Shown one piece after another: positions 1 to 9,957 of a stretch of 64,000 bases of DNA. This DNA is from Leptodactylus fallax (lineage: Eukaryota > Chordata > Amphibia > Anura > Leptodactylidae). Made by a program: the position numbers and the translations under genes. Under the pieces are notes generated by a model. That model searched no databases, was not told the DNA's origin, and saw only the letters and a list, made by a program, of their open reading frames with translations. Numbering within the stretch: position 1 is the stretch's first letter; each line of letters opens with the position of its first letter. Location of the stretch: positions 2,647,001-2,711,000 of the forward strand of contig CAMRHE010000156.1 in NCBI GenBank assembly GCA_947044405.1, given 5' to 3'.

Positions 1-404
1 ACCCACCTTGGGAGGAGGACTCCATTGATCCCATTGAGCAACTGGGAATAAGCGCTGAACCTCCTTGGAACCACAAGAGGTTTTCCAGGATATCTCCACT
101 CTAAGGACATTAATTTTTGTAATGTCTGGTCCACCTGGAAGACCCTAGGCCCTCTATAGGTGGACGCGGAGGCTTCCCCATCAACATCACGATCCTTAGA
201 CCGGATGGACTTCAGCAGCCGGCTTAGTTTTTCGAGTGGGAAGCACGGCCTGCTGGGATCTTCAGTGGAATCGTCAGATGAGAGTGTCTCGTCCACTATC
301 TGATAATCTTCATCAGAGATCCGTAAGGAAGATTGTGTCTCAACCTGCGGTCTCTTGGCAATCTGGGCGATGGAAGAACGAATCTCCTTAAGAGACTCCT
401 CCAT
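1..404 (-). pseudogene. DIRS-like retrotransposon gag fragment
   Basis: Read on the minus strand, an open frame begins at the ATG at 404-402 and runs off the left edge. It is acidic and Ser-rich at first, then has a basic stretch with LEWRYPGKPLVVPRR. From about position 65 the similarity continues in another frame with FPVAQWDQWSPPPKV. Both stretches resemble the capsid-like ORF1 of vertebrate DIRS elements (a remembered family pattern, not an alignment). The frame change and the LTR element inserted immediately upstream (422-4791) make it a pseudogene. Upstream DIRS-like sequence resumes at 4797. Confidence 0.5.
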
Positions 405-416
405 ATAATCCTTTAC

Positions 417-421
417 CCAAG
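417..421. other. 5-bp target-site duplication (left copy)
   Basis: CCAAG directly precedes the 5' LTR and is repeated at 4792-4796 directly after the 3' LTR, which defines the exact ends of the element. Confidence 0.9.
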
Positions 422-765
422 TGTGATGATTCTGCCTAAATATGGCCATAACTCAGCTATATTTTGGTCTCTGGGTATAGGATATCCCTTCTTGCTTGCT
501 TGCATACTGTGCGCAGCTACAAGCCTAGGTGCATATTGGCAGTAGCAGCCAGGCTGGAACAATAGGGCTCCATTGTATTCCTATACAGCCCTGGCTGATC
601 AAACAATAGTGCATTGTTCAAGCCTGGGCTGTTGATCAGATATGACTGATAACAGGGTATCAATTCACTTTGTCTCATCTACATACAAAGGGTCTGAACG
701 TGATTGAATTAACTCATCAGACATACTGTCGCCGGTGACCTCATTCTGGGAGGTGGCATAAAGGG

Positions 766-773
766 TATAAAAG
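766..773 (+). promoter_or_regulatory. TATA box in the 5' LTR
   Basis: TATAAAAG lies in the middle of the LTR. The same motif is at 4229-4236 in the 3' LTR. Confidence 0.6.
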
Positions 774-1188
774 ATGAGGTAAGAGGTCTGTGGGAGGAGA
801 TTATGCAGGAGATTACACTAAGAGATCATGCTATGAAGACTGTGCTGGGATCATGCTACAGAGTTGTTACAGACAGACCATGAGGAGTTTTTTGTGATTG
901 ACTATTGGACTAATGCTGAGAGACTGTTATGAGAGCATGCAGGCGGGATTATCGTTTTAATGCCACATGCTGAAAAGCCTCCACTGGTGACTCACACATG
1001 CCATGTGTGAGTGTTGGACTATAGAACCACATCAAGGACATGTGTGGTAAAGTAATCATTTCACCTTTAATCCCTTTTATTTTATTTGTACTGTATCTTG
1101 TAACTAGTAACTGTTAATGCTTGTATATATCTGCATATCTGTTCTGAACTGTATATGTTAGATTTTAATACCGACCCATTTAGGGGTT

Positions 1189-1194
1189 AATAAA
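1189..1194 (+). promoter_or_regulatory. Polyadenylation signal in the LTR
   Basis: AATAAA lies about 140 bp before the LTR end and downstream of the TATA box, the order expected for an LTR. Confidence 0.5.
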
Positions 1195-1287
1195 TATATA
1201 AAATTTAGAAGGCTTGTCTTGTATTTATCTGGTGAACCCGACATTCACTGGCGGTGAGTGTGGTTTTTTATATGAAAGAGGACTCAG

Positions 1288-1320
1288 GGTGTGGCCGAAG
1301 CGGTTTGGCGCACGGAGGAT
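1288..1320 (+). other. tRNA-Leu-like segment at the LTR 3' end
   Basis: The stretch GTGTGGCCGAAGCGGTTTGG followed by CGCACGGA resembles the 5' half (A-box region) of vertebrate tRNA-Leu with a few changes. The primer-binding site directly after the LTR is complementary to the 3' end of tRNA-Leu, so both ends of the same tRNA type seem to be represented within 60 bp. It could be chance. Confidence 0.45.
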
Positions 1321-1329
1321 CTTTCACAT

Positions 1330-1347
1330 TGGTGGCAGCGGTGGGAT
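1330..1347 (+). other. Primer-binding site, tRNA-Leu type
   Basis: TGGTGGCAGCGGTGGGAT starts 1 bp after the 5' LTR. It is complementary to the remembered 3' terminus of the tRNA-Leu (UAG/AAG) group, including CCA. Confidence 0.8.
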
Positions 1348-1529
1348 CTTAGGATAAACGGTGTGTGTTGGTGACCTATATCACTCACATGCTGGGGATT
1401 ATGGTAATCCTATAAGACAAGCTCGGTATTAATGCAAGCATTAAGATACAGTGAAAGTTTGATACAGTGCTGTTCCCCTCCCTTATTCTTTTTATTCTAT
1501 CCTATCTTTTATTTGGCAAATACCAGTGG

Positions 1530-2099
1530 ATGGCTAGTGGGCTCAGAAGCAGATCTCCAGAACTGCAGAACCAGGCTTTTGGAGATCCTGAGCGTATGGC
1601 TGAAATGGAGGCAGCCACAGCCATGCAGAGAATCGAGCAGAGTCCTGATTTTGGGGCTAGGCCAGGAAGTGCGGCAAGCAGCCCGGTCCCAAGGATTACT
1701 TCACCAGGAGAGACCATTAACCCCAGCCTTGTGGTGGGAACGGTTTCATACAGGCAAATGGCCCTACAGCAAGTAGGCACCAGTGACCCTAACACATACC
1801 TGCAGGTGTTGGACCGTTTTCTGGAAGCTGTAGAACAAGAACAAGAACGGCAGGCTGCTGAGCGACAGGCAGAGAGAGAAAGGGAGGCTGCTGAGCGACA
1901 GGCAGAGAGAGAGAGGAAAGCTGCAGAATGGGAACGACAGTTTGCTGAGCGACAGGCCGAGAGGGAGTATCAGCTTGAGCTGAAAAGGCGGGAAAATCTC
2001 CCAGCAAGCGCAAACTTCAACAACCCTGCAGAGACCCTCAAGTTGGAAGGAGAAGCCAGGCCGGAGTTCACCACAGCCATCTGTCGTCAGGTCGGGTGA
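1530..2099 (+). CDS. gag-like protein of the LTR element, N-terminal part
   Basis: The frame is open from 1467. The likely start is the ATG at 1530 (MASGLRSRS), after an unlikely hydrophobic leader. The first half is Pro/Ser-rich and then reads YLQVLDRFLEAVEQE. It is followed by an Arg/Glu/Gln/Ala heptad-like repeat (AERQAERE repeated about four times), a highly charged helix common in gag proteins of non-viral LTR elements. It stops at 2099, and the next frame (2155-3783) holds the nucleocapsid-like part, so the ancestral gag is broken or internally deleted. No major homology region was recognised. Confidence 0.55.
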   Translation: MASGLRSRSPELQNQAFGDPERMAEMEAATAMQRIEQSPDFGARPGSAASSPVPRITSPGETINPSLVVGTVSYRQMALQQVGTSDPNTYLQVLDRFLEAVEQEQERQAAERQAEREREAAERQAERERKAAEWERQFAERQAEREYQLELKRRENLPASANFNNPAETLKLEGEARPEFTTAICRQVG

Positions 2100-2154
2100 G
2101 ACAAATTATGCCCCGGGTGGTCCCTCCCCTGTCCCAAGAACTCTGGGCACCCTA

Positions 2155-3783
2155 GTGACCTTCCCCAAACCCCAAGGGGAGGTGCGGCGGGGCCATGCCT
2201 GTAACCCGACAGGACATTTCAAGAAGGAGTGCCCCAACTACCCTGAGAACTTCCTTGCTCCTCAAGCCACAGCAGGTGGCCCATCTGTGTGTCTGGATGG
2301 GGGTGCAGGAAAAGGAATGCGGACTGTGGGACTATTGACTGATTTGCCTGCTAAGGTACTGTTGGGAAGTGATTTAGGACCTATGATGTCCCAATATGGG
2401 GTGGGGAGCACCCCAATTTACTGTGATGGACTGTCTATGACTAATGCTGATAATGTGTCTGTCATATCTGCAGAGAGGGCCCGTAACCCCCTCTCTGAGA
2501 TACTTCCCATGGCAGTTAATGTAAATGCTAATGAGTTGCCTTCAGCTGAGAGCAGGGAAGATGCAACTGAACTTCCTGCAACCCAGCTCAGCAAAAATGT
2601 TATTGATGCTTGGTTCACCCCCGTGCTAGGAACCAATGAGACCTTGTCTGTAGACACACCTACATCTGCGGGGGCATTTCCCTCCCAGCTTGTTAATCTG
2701 TCTACCACAAATCTCATTGAGGCCCGGTGTGAATTAACAATTGCTGATGAATGTACTGTCAATGTAATTGCCAATGCTTGTTGTGAAAGTGTACAGGGTA
2801 TCTCTTCTGAGTCACTGGAAGCGACTTCTACTATTTCGCCCAGTGTATCTGATGAGCACCCAACTGCTGACCATGTGCCAGGTGGTCAGATAGGCTATGG
2901 GGATCTCATGGCCGATCCAGGTGAGGGACGGACTGCTGGTAGTGCGGTGTTAGCCCGCAGCCAGAGTGATACAAGGGTGGAGGGCGTTCCGACCCTTGAA
3001 CCATTGCCTACACCACCTGGAGTCGGTGCTGAGACCGCCATGACTAGCCTCACTCCCTTGAAGCCGGAGGAGTCCGGCCGGTATGAGACATACACGTCTC
3101 TTCTGTCCAGTTCTATTCCAGGAGCGCCCATGGCCCAAGTGCAGATGGCATGGGGTACTGGAGATGTGATCCAAGAAGAGGGTATGTCCAATGTATTACC
3201 TGTCAATGTATTGTGGGGGGATGGTTTGGGAAAGCATGATCTCAGTCATTTGCCCAAGGTATCACCATCACCCACCGAAGTACAGGGAGGACAGGGTCCA
3301 AACATACCTGTGCCAGAACCAGAGGTGCCCCTAGGTTTGGAAGCAGAGGGGGAGGTGCAGAATCCCCTAGAACTCTCCCAACTAGCGGCTAGTGTGGGGA
3401 AGACCCTGAGAGAGCAGGCCAAGGGTAGCCAGGAGAGCAGAGATTGCCAGGATGGGATCTCTGGAATGGTACCCCAAGGGCCTGAGGTCATGAGTGTGGC
3501 TCCACAGGGTGCCAGTACTCAGAAAGCGGACCCAGAACAGGCAGGAGGTAGCCAAGTGTACGTGGCTCAGAGCCTGGGCCTTAGAAGTGTCCCTAGTCAG
3601 ACTAGAGAGACAGAAGGGGCCGGCAGCTATGTAACATGCACCTCTCTTGTGTCTCACTCCAGCCAAGAGTTCAGAGAGGCTGTCCAAGCTGACCCTAGTC
3701 TGGACATATTGAAGGCGCATGGCGCTCAACCACCCTCGGAGTCTGACAAGGCCCAAGTCTGCTGGGACCCCGGGGGGAGGTGA
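2155..3783 (+). CDS. gag/protease-derived long frame of the LTR element
   Basis: This is a 542-codon open frame without a clear ATG. Near its start is a zinc-knuckle remnant (ACNPTGHFKKEC) in which the first Cys of the C-X2-C-X4-H-X4-C pattern is missing. About residues 62-75 read LPAKVLLGSDLG, like the C-terminal end of a retroelement aspartic protease, but no D-T/S-G active site is seen. The remaining ~450 residues are low-complexity and acidic, and no domain was recognised. It appears to be a fused, internally deleted gag-pro whose pol genes are gone. Whether it is translated is unknown. Confidence 0.5.
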   Translation: MTFPKPQGEVRRGHACNPTGHFKKECPNYPENFLAPQATAGGPSVCLDGGAGKGMRTVGLLTDLPAKVLLGSDLGPMMSQYGVGSTPIYCDGLSMTNADNVSVISAERARNPLSEILPMAVNVNANELPSAESREDATELPATQLSKNVIDAWFTPVLGTNETLSVDTPTSAGAFPSQLVNLSTTNLIEARCELTIADECTVNVIANACCESVQGISSESLEATSTISPSVSDEHPTADHVPGGQIGYGDLMADPGEGRTAGSAVLARSQSDTRVEGVPTLEPLPTPPGVGAETAMTSLTPLKPEESGRYETYTSLLSSSIPGAPMAQVQMAWGTGDVIQEEGMSNVLPVNVLWGDGLGKHDLSHLPKVSPSPTEVQGGQGPNIPVPEPEVPLGLEAEGEVQNPLELSQLAASVGKTLREQAKGSQESRDCQDGISGMVPQGPEVMSVAPQGASTQKADPEQAGGSQVYVAQSLGLRSVPSQTRETEGAGSYVTCTSLVSHSSQEFREAVQADPSLDILKAHGAQPPSESDKAQVCWDPGGR

Positions 3784-3873
3784 GGAAGCCTTTGGGGCCA
3801 GAGCCTGAGGAGCTGGAGGCGGAGGTGCTTTCAGAAGAGGGGCGTAGGCCCCTACTTCCTGCAAGCCCCATCT

Positions 3874-3884
3874 AAAGGGGGAGG
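3874..3884 (+). other. Polypurine tract
   Basis: AAAGGGGGAGG abuts the 3' LTR, the expected position for plus-strand priming. Confidence 0.8.
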
Positions 3885-4791
3885 TGTGATGATTCTGCCT
3901 AAATATGGCCATAACTCAGCTATATTTTGGTCTCTGGGTATAGGATATCCCTTCTTGCTTGCTTGCATACTGTGCGCAGCTACAAGCCTAGGTGCATATT
4001 GGCAGTAGCAGCCAGGCTGGAACAATAGGGCTCCATTGTATTCCTATACAGCCCTGGCTGATCAAACAATAGTGCATTGTTCAAGCCTGGGCTGTTGATC
4101 AGATATGACTGATAACAGGGTATCAATTCACTTTGTCTCATCTACATACAAAGGGTCTGAACGTGATTGAATTAACTCATCAGACATACTGTCGCCGGTG
4201 ACCTCATTCTGGGAGGTGGCATAAAGGGTATAAAAGATGAGGTAAGAGGTCTGTGGGAGGAGATTATGCAGGAGATTACACTAAGAGATCATGCTATGAA
4301 GACTGTGCTGGGATCATGCTACAGAGTTGTTACAGACAGACCATGAGGAGTTTTTTGTGATTGACTATTGGACTAATGCTGAGAGACTGTTATGAGAGCA
4401 TGCAGGCGGGATTATCGTTTTAATGCCACATGCTGAAAAGCCTCCACTGGTGACTCACACATGCCATGTGTGAGTGTTGGACTATAGAACCACATCAAGG
4501 ACATGTGTGGTAAAGTAATCATTTCACCTTTAATCCCTTTTATTTTATTTGTACTGTATCTTGTAACTAGTAACTGTTAATGCTTGTATATATCTGCATA
4601 TCTGTTCTGAACTGTATATGTTAGATTTTAATACCGACCCATTTAGGGGTTAATAAATATATAAAATTTAGAAGGCTTGTCTTGTATTTATCTGGTGAAC
4701 CCGACATTCACTGGCGGTGAGTGTGGTTTTTTATATGAAAGAGGACTCAGGGTGTGGCCGAAGTGGTTTGGCGCACGGAGGATCTTTCACA
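3885..4791 (+). repeat. 3' LTR (907 bp)
   Basis: It has the same length as the 5' LTR and looks identical apart from one C-to-T change in the tRNA-like segment (GAAGCGG at 1297-1303 versus GAAGTGG). It is followed by the CCAAG duplication. Confidence 0.92.
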
Positions 4792-4796
4792 CCAAG

Positions 4797-5830
4797 TGAC
4801 AACCTTTCTTATGGAAGGTTCTTCTGGCGGAAGTCCGCGACATTGGTGACAGCGGGTAAAATCATAGCCGTCAGGTAAAGGGGTATTGCAATCCAACACG
4901 TTAGGTGTTCATGTTTAGAGGACATTTTCCTCCTAAGCCCATCGCCGTTACCTGATGCAGAAGATGACATCTGAAACATCAAACAGCCACGTGACACTGA
5001 AAATGGAAGATTGCCAAGCATCGCATAAAACCAAGGGGTACCTTACTTTTCTCTACAGTAAATCGGTCACTTTGAAGAGAAAAAAAACCGTCAGAAAAAA
5101 CCAGCCACCGCAAACCACAGCAGAGGAGCTAGAAACCACTCGCTCAACAAATAAAGGATTGCAGACCTTCTGAATGTAATCCAGCAGCGAGGGGAAGAAG
5201 CCACAAAGAAACATTTGTACAGCACTAAAACGAGTCAAACGCCATAATGGAACATAGAGGAGCATAAGCCTAAGTCAGAGGCTCAAAATACAAGCAGCAA
5301 AAATCAATTCTATATTTTGCCTTTAAATTTTCAATTTCCAAACTTACTGCACTTTTTCCGAGAAAACCGGAAGTAGGCCACAGTGGTGCGTAAAGGCTTC
5401 CTTCCCCGGGGAACATGGGACCGGAAAAAAAGTTCCGGCCGAGGAGGTTCCTTACTTACTTCCAGGATCGCGCTGACTGGCGAGCGATGAGCCGGATAAC
5501 GCTGCGCTGTGGGGCGAAGGCCCGAAGGACCGGAGGCTTTATCTTTGGAAAGAAGACAACGGAATGGACCGAGGTACCCCCTAAACTAGGAGTAAATGAA
5601 ACCCCTAGCCACGGGAGGTCACAAGAGACCTCCGTCCACCTGTCCCACACAGGACTGAAAAAAACACAGTGGAGGGAGGTCTCTTGTGCCCTCTTATAGG
5701 GCCAATAGGAGGCACCTTTTTGGTGCTAATTAAAGGTTCCACCTGTCCTAAACAACACACAGGAGCAGAGATACCCCATATTGTGCTGCTGTCGGACGTA
5801 AGGGGAATTTGCATTTGGAAAAGCAAAGTT
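4797..5830 (-). repeat. Continuation of the interrupted DIRS-like element
   Basis: This is the flank into which the LTR element jumped. Joining 4796 to 421 restores continuous minus-strand sequence leading into the gag at 404. Around 5600-5720 there is a short inverted motif (GGAGGTCACAAGAGACCTCC and GGGAGGTCTCTTG) that may belong to the terminal repeat and leader. Short open frames here (4955-5173, 5415-5699) show no recognisable product. Confidence 0.35.
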
Positions 5831-5940
5831 TGCTAGAATAGTTTTCAGGTGTTATGTCTCATTCACGGACCAATACTATGGAACTTCCCTCCCCCCCCCC
5901 CCCGAAAAAAAAGTGATCCTATTTTGGGAATAACATGAGG

Positions 5941-6935
5941 GCAAAAGGCAATTCAAAACTCTACACACCTTCACTGGTGTTCTCCTCAAGGAGAGATAGT
6001 CCCGTCTCTGAGCCACTCATTGTCTCCCACAAAGTCAGCCAGTCAGTTCACTTTGCTCTGCACTGATGAGAGACAAAAATCCCGAAATGGCGTTATATGC
6101 AGATAAGTGAGATTGGTTTGGCTTGGCTTGGCTTGGCTTGCCTCGGCTCGGCTCAAATCCCATTTGCTGTCTCAAGACTCAGTAAGTCAAAAGCAAATTG
6201 AGGACCTGTTACATCCAACAGAGGTCGCATGAGCTCCCCAGCTTCTTTACCCATAATGCCTTGTGATATGTAAATACTTAGTAGAGAGCAAAAGACAATT
6301 CAAAACTCTACACACCTTCACTGCTGCTCTCCTCAAGAAGAGATAGTCCCGTCCCTAAGCCACTCATTGCTTCCCACAAAGCCAGCCAGTTCACTTTGCT
6401 CTGCGCTGGTGAAGAACAAAAATTCCGAAATGGCGCTGTATGCAGATAAGTGAGTGTGGCTTGGCTCAAATCTCATTTGCTGTCTCAAGACTTAGTGAAT
6501 CAAAAGCAAATTGAAGATCTGTTACATCTAACAGAGAGCGCATGAGCTCCCCCCGCTCCTTTACCCATAATGCCTTGTGATATGTATATGCTTAGTAGAA
6601 GGCAAAAGGCAGTTCAAAACTCTACACATCTTCACGGGGGCTTTCCTCAAGAAGAGACAGTCCCGTCCCAGAGCCACTCATTGCCTCCCACAAAGCCAGC
6701 CAGTTCACTTTGCTCTGCGTTGATAAGGGACAAAAATCCCGAAATGGCGCTGTATGCAGATGAGTGAGATTGGCTTGGCTCAAGTCACATTTGCTGTCTC
6801 AAGACTCAGTGAGTCAAAAGCAAATTGACATCCCACAGAGAGCGCATGAGCTCCCCAGGTCTTTTGCCCGTAATGCCTTGTCATATGTAAATGCTTAGTA
6901 GAGGGCAAAAGGCAATTCAAAACTCTACACCGTCT
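5941..6935 (+). repeat. Tandem array of a ~300-350 bp repeat
   Basis: Copies starting GCAAAAGGCAATTCAAAAC begin at 5941, 6288, 6602 and 6905, with periods of about 347, 314 and 303 bp. The last copy is only about 30 bp. The first unit is longer because of a TTGGC-type microsatellite at about 6113-6155. Each unit contains ACAAAAATCCCGAAATGGCG and CCCATAATGCCTTGTGAT. A related 191-bp copy sits alone at 32281-32471. A poly-C and poly-A run (about 5890-5920) lies just before the array. Confidence 0.85.
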
Positions 6936-7415
6936 CTGACCGTCTGCTACTGTGTCCCAACCAAGCTGGTGAGACCAACTGATTTACTGTAGATTTAACA
7001 ATAATGAATTACACCAGTTATCTAAAACTTTGCCAGTAGATAGTGCATAGGTCTAAAAAAAAAAAAATTAAATAAATAGAAATTGTTATTTCAAACAATA
7101 TAATGCTGATGATGATCTATATGATTTAATGCTTGACAGTAAACAAAGACATGATAATGTTATGCACCATACACCAAGACAGTGTATAATTAAGTCATTT
7201 TGTCGCATCTGTCTGTAGAGGCCAAATATCGTACTTATGCATTGAGCCCATAGGGCGAACTATGTCACGAAGAAGAGACTGTGATTTTTGTATAGTTTAA
7301 AATAAAGTCTTATTTTAATACTCAATGCTATCATATTGTTTAAATGTCTTAAAAATTTTTTTTCTTTTTTTTTTTCTTTTTATTACAGAGGACTGACTCC
7401 ACCAGCGAGGGTTAG
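6936..7415. other. No gene recognised
   Basis: AT-rich DNA with A and T homopolymers. A TTTTATTACAG acceptor-like sequence at 7378-7388 precedes the MADF-like exon. It is probably part of the Harbinger-type element. Confidence 0.4.
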
Positions 7416-7535
7416 GGGCGATTTATTATCCAGAGTGAGCTCCAGATCCAGCTGGTGGGGATGCACAGTACCCTATGGGACCAGGCGAACCACCAGTATT
7501 TTGACCATGCGGCGACCCAAAGGACATGGGAGGAG
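7416..7535 (+). pseudogene. Harbinger-associated MADF-like protein, exon 1 remnant
   Basis: In the frame starting at 7416 the translation reads QSELQIQLVGMHSTLWDQ, then QYFDHAATQRTWEEV. This fits the first half of a MADF/Myb-like DNA-binding domain (I/LxLV...LWD...Y.D...R..AWEE), which PIF/Harbinger transposons encode as their second protein. A TAG lies just upstream in frame (7413-7415), so the start is missing or the exon begins there. The end GAGGAG|GTATCA is a plausible splice donor. Splice phases to exon 2 do not match exactly, so the copy is probably dead. A transposase exon of the same superfamily lies at 10404-10652 in the opposite orientation. Confidence 0.5.
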
Positions 7536-7753
7536 GTATCATGAGTTGTAATATTAAATGTATTTAGTGATTAGTTAAAAATTAAAGTTTTATAATATTT
7601 CTTTTTAGTATGTTTGTATGTGAATAGCTGTTGTTTCAAATTAATATTAAAAATTATTTTAAAAAAAAGTTTTCAGTTATTATGTTTTTATGTTAGAAGG
7701 GTGGATTTATTTGTTTTTCAATCTCTTTTTTTTTTTTTTGAATATTATTCTAG

Positions 7754-7887
7754 TCAGAAATGTCAAAGTGCACTTGCGGTCAATTAGAGACCGCTTTAGG
7801 AGGGACATAAATGCGGAAGAGAAGGCTCCAAGTGGGTCAGGGGCCACTACCATCAGGCCCTACATCTATGCAGCCCAGTTGGAGTAG
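7754..7887 (+). pseudogene. Harbinger-associated MADF-like protein, exon 2 remnant
   Basis: After a pyrimidine tract ending TTCTAG, the frame reads VKVHLRSIRDRFRRDINAE, then SGSGATTIRPYIYAAQLE and a stop. This matches the second half of the MADF-like domain (K..LRD.FRRE...SGSG....W.Y...L.FL). The stop directly after QLE truncates it. A shifted frame runs on to 7993 with no recognised motif. Confidence 0.5.
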
Positions 7888-8157
7888 CGATGACGTCACA
7901 ACATCGCGCCGCCTGCGCTCATACACAGACGTCCTGTGCATGGACCCAGCGCAAGAGGAGGCAGCGGCTCAATTCATCAAGATCGCAGGTAGGTGAGTAT
8001 GACTTTTTTTGTGGGTATATTATTAGTATAAGGAGTGGTTAGGAGGGGGAAATATTACTATAAAGGGAAGATTCATTAGGTGGCATTATGACGATGGAGG
8101 GAGGTCATTTATATAAGGGGCCATTAGGGGGCATCATTTATAAAGTGGGGAAAAAAA

Positions 8158-8476
8158 AGTATTTAGTCAGCCACCAATTGTGCAAGTTCTCCCACTTAAA
8201 AAGATGAGGCTGGGCTGTAATTGACATCATAGGTAGACCTCAACTATGAGAGACAAAATGAGAAAACAAATCTAGAAAATCACATTGTCTGATTTTTTAA
8301 GAATTTATTTGCAAATTATGGTGGAAAATAAGTATTTGGTCACCTACAAACAAGCAAGATTTCTGGCTCTCAAAGACCTGTAATTTCTTCTTTAAGAGGC
8401 TCCTCTGTCCTCCACTCATTACCTGTAGTAATGGCACCTGTTTGACGTGTATAGGACAAGGTTGTAATTACATTTC
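8158..8476 (+). mobile_element. Tc1/mariner element end (truncated)
   Basis: The stretch from AGTATTTAGTCAGCCACC through AATAAGTATTTGGTCACC is a well-known terminal region of a vertebrate Tc1-like family (recognised from memory). Only one end is present, it breaks off near 8476, and no transposase remains. Confidence 0.6.
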
Positions 8477-8619
8477 AAGGCCTCTATAAAAAGAATGACA
8501 CTGTGTAAACAAAGAAGGGGTTACGGCGCTTACACAGGTACTACGGTTCATTCAAACAGCTGTTCCTGGGGGATCTCAGGTATTGGAACCCCAATAATTT
8601 TTTTCCCTTGTATTTTTCA

Positions 8620-8792
8620 TTTTTTTTTTCCTTTTTGATTAGGAAACACCTGGGGCATTGTTAATAAGGGACACATCATTTACCCTTCCTGACATCCGCC
8701 GTACTATTACGGCGGATGTCAGGAAAGGGTTAAATAATGTGCCCCTTCTTAACAATGCCCCAGGTGTTTCCTAATCAAAAAGGAAAAAAAAA
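8620..8792. repeat. Foldback (inverted repeat), arms ~80 bp
   Basis: The sequence from TTCCTTTTTGATTAGGAAAC to the centre near 8705 (CCGCCGTACTATTACGGCGG) is mirrored on the other side. It would form a near-perfect hairpin about 170 nt long. It overlaps the left end of the TTAA repeat at 8681. Confidence 0.85.
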
Positions 8793-9957
8793 ATGCCAGG
8801 TGCTTAAATATGGCGGCCGCTCGGGACCCGAGCAGCCGCCATAGCCGCCGAGTTTCGGCTGTATTATACAGCAGACACCTGGCGCTAATGCCCGCAATCA
8901 GTGCCCGCAATGATCGCGGGCATTAACCCCTCTAGCACCTCGGTCAAAGCAAGCTCCAGAGCCGGCGTCCCGTTACTATGACAGCCGGGGGCCTTGTGAA
9001 GGCTCCCAGGCCTGTCTTTCATTAGTTTCTATTGCAGGCTACTCTATGTAGCCTTCAATAGAAGCACCGTTTTTTTGCAATGCATTAGCATTGTAATGCA
9101 TTGCATTAGTGATCAGACCCACCTGGGATTCAAGACCTCTAGGGGGTCTAATAAATGCAAAAAAAATAATTAGAAAAAAGTAAAAAAATATATATAAAAA
9201 AATAAAAAATATTAAAAGTTCAAATCAACCCCCTTTCCCTAGAATACATATAAAAGTAGTTAAATACTGTGAAACACATACACATTAGGTATCCCTGAGT
9301 TTGAAAATGCCAGGTCTACAAAACTATAAAAATATTTTTCCTGTCCGATAAACACCGTAGCGGGAAAAAAAAAATCAAAAGTGCCAAACTGCCGTTTTTT
9401 CACTGTTTTGTATCTGATAAAAATTTGAATAAAAAGTGATCAAAGCAATAGTAATTTCCCAAAATGGTATAACTAAAAAGTACACCTGGTCCTGCAAAAA
9501 AAGACACTGTACACAGAAGTATAAAACAGTTACGGGTGTCAGAATATGGCAACTTTTAAAAAAAACATATTTTTGCACAGTTTTGGATTTTTGTTAAGGG
9601 GTTAAAATGTAAATAAGACCATATAAATTTGGTATCCCTGGAATCGTACCGAAACATAGAATACAGATGACATCTCAATTTGGCTGTAGAGTGAACGCTG
9701 TAAAAACAAAGCCCGTAAGAATGTTGCACAAATGCACTTTTTCTTCATATCCACCCCATTCTGAATTTTTTTCCAGCTTCCCAGTACATTGTACAGAATA
9801 ATAAATGGTAGCATCATGAAAAAAAAATTTGTCCCACAAACATTAAGACCTCATATGGCTCTGAGAATGGAAAAATAAAAAAGTTATTGGGTTTGGAAGG
9901 GGGGAGTCAAAAATGAAAAACGAAAATCGAAAAATGTCACCGGCGGGAAGGGGTTAA
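8681..9957 (+). mobile_element. TTAA-ended dispersed repeat, copy 1
   Basis: It starts around TTACCCTTCCTGACATCC and ends CGGGAAGGGGTTAA, giving short inverted ends of the TTAACCCYTTCC type. It is non-coding, with A/T-rich runs. Parts recur at 30716-30751 plus 32570-32902 (right half) and at 33850-34101 plus 39421-39547 (left half). TTAA ends suggest a piggyBac- or Kolobok-type non-autonomous element (inference). Small open frames here recur in the other copies and are not genes. Confidence 0.6.

Larger units (their letters stand above)
422..1328 (+). repeat. 5' LTR (907 bp)
   Basis: It is repeated at 3885-4791. It begins TGTGATGATT and ends GATCTTTCACA. It carries a TATA box at 766-773 and an AATAAA signal at 1189-1194, giving a plausible U3-R-U5 order. 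Confidence 0.92.
422..4791 (+). mobile_element. Full-length non-autonomous LTR retrotransposon
   Basis: The element is 4370 bp with two 907-bp LTRs (TG...CA), a 5-bp CCAAG target duplication, a tRNA-Leu-type primer-binding site and a polypurine tract. The interior holds a gag-like frame with a charged coiled coil, a degenerate zinc knuckle, and a trace of an aspartic-protease end (VLLGSDLG). No reverse transcriptase, RNase H or integrase is visible, so it must have been mobilised in trans. The protease trace and overall layout suggest a Ty3/Gypsy-like parent (inference). I noticed a single difference between the LTRs, so insertion was recent. Confidence 0.9.

Noticed and set aside
2418..3912. 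Several minus-strand frames up to 176 codons opposite the LTR element's long frame
   Set aside because: They are shadows of a low-complexity coding frame and have no motifs.
4848..4870. ATTGGTGACAGCGGG, similar to a primer-binding site after another LTR
   Set aside because: It lies in the DIRS-like flank. No LTR end precedes it apart from the well-defined 3' LTR, and no second copy was found.
9602..9817. Similar conserved-looking small proteins at 9602-9817 and 32527-32784 (minus)
   Set aside because: They are translations of two copies of the same TTAA repeat. The similarity comes from repeat DNA, and the other copies break the frame.
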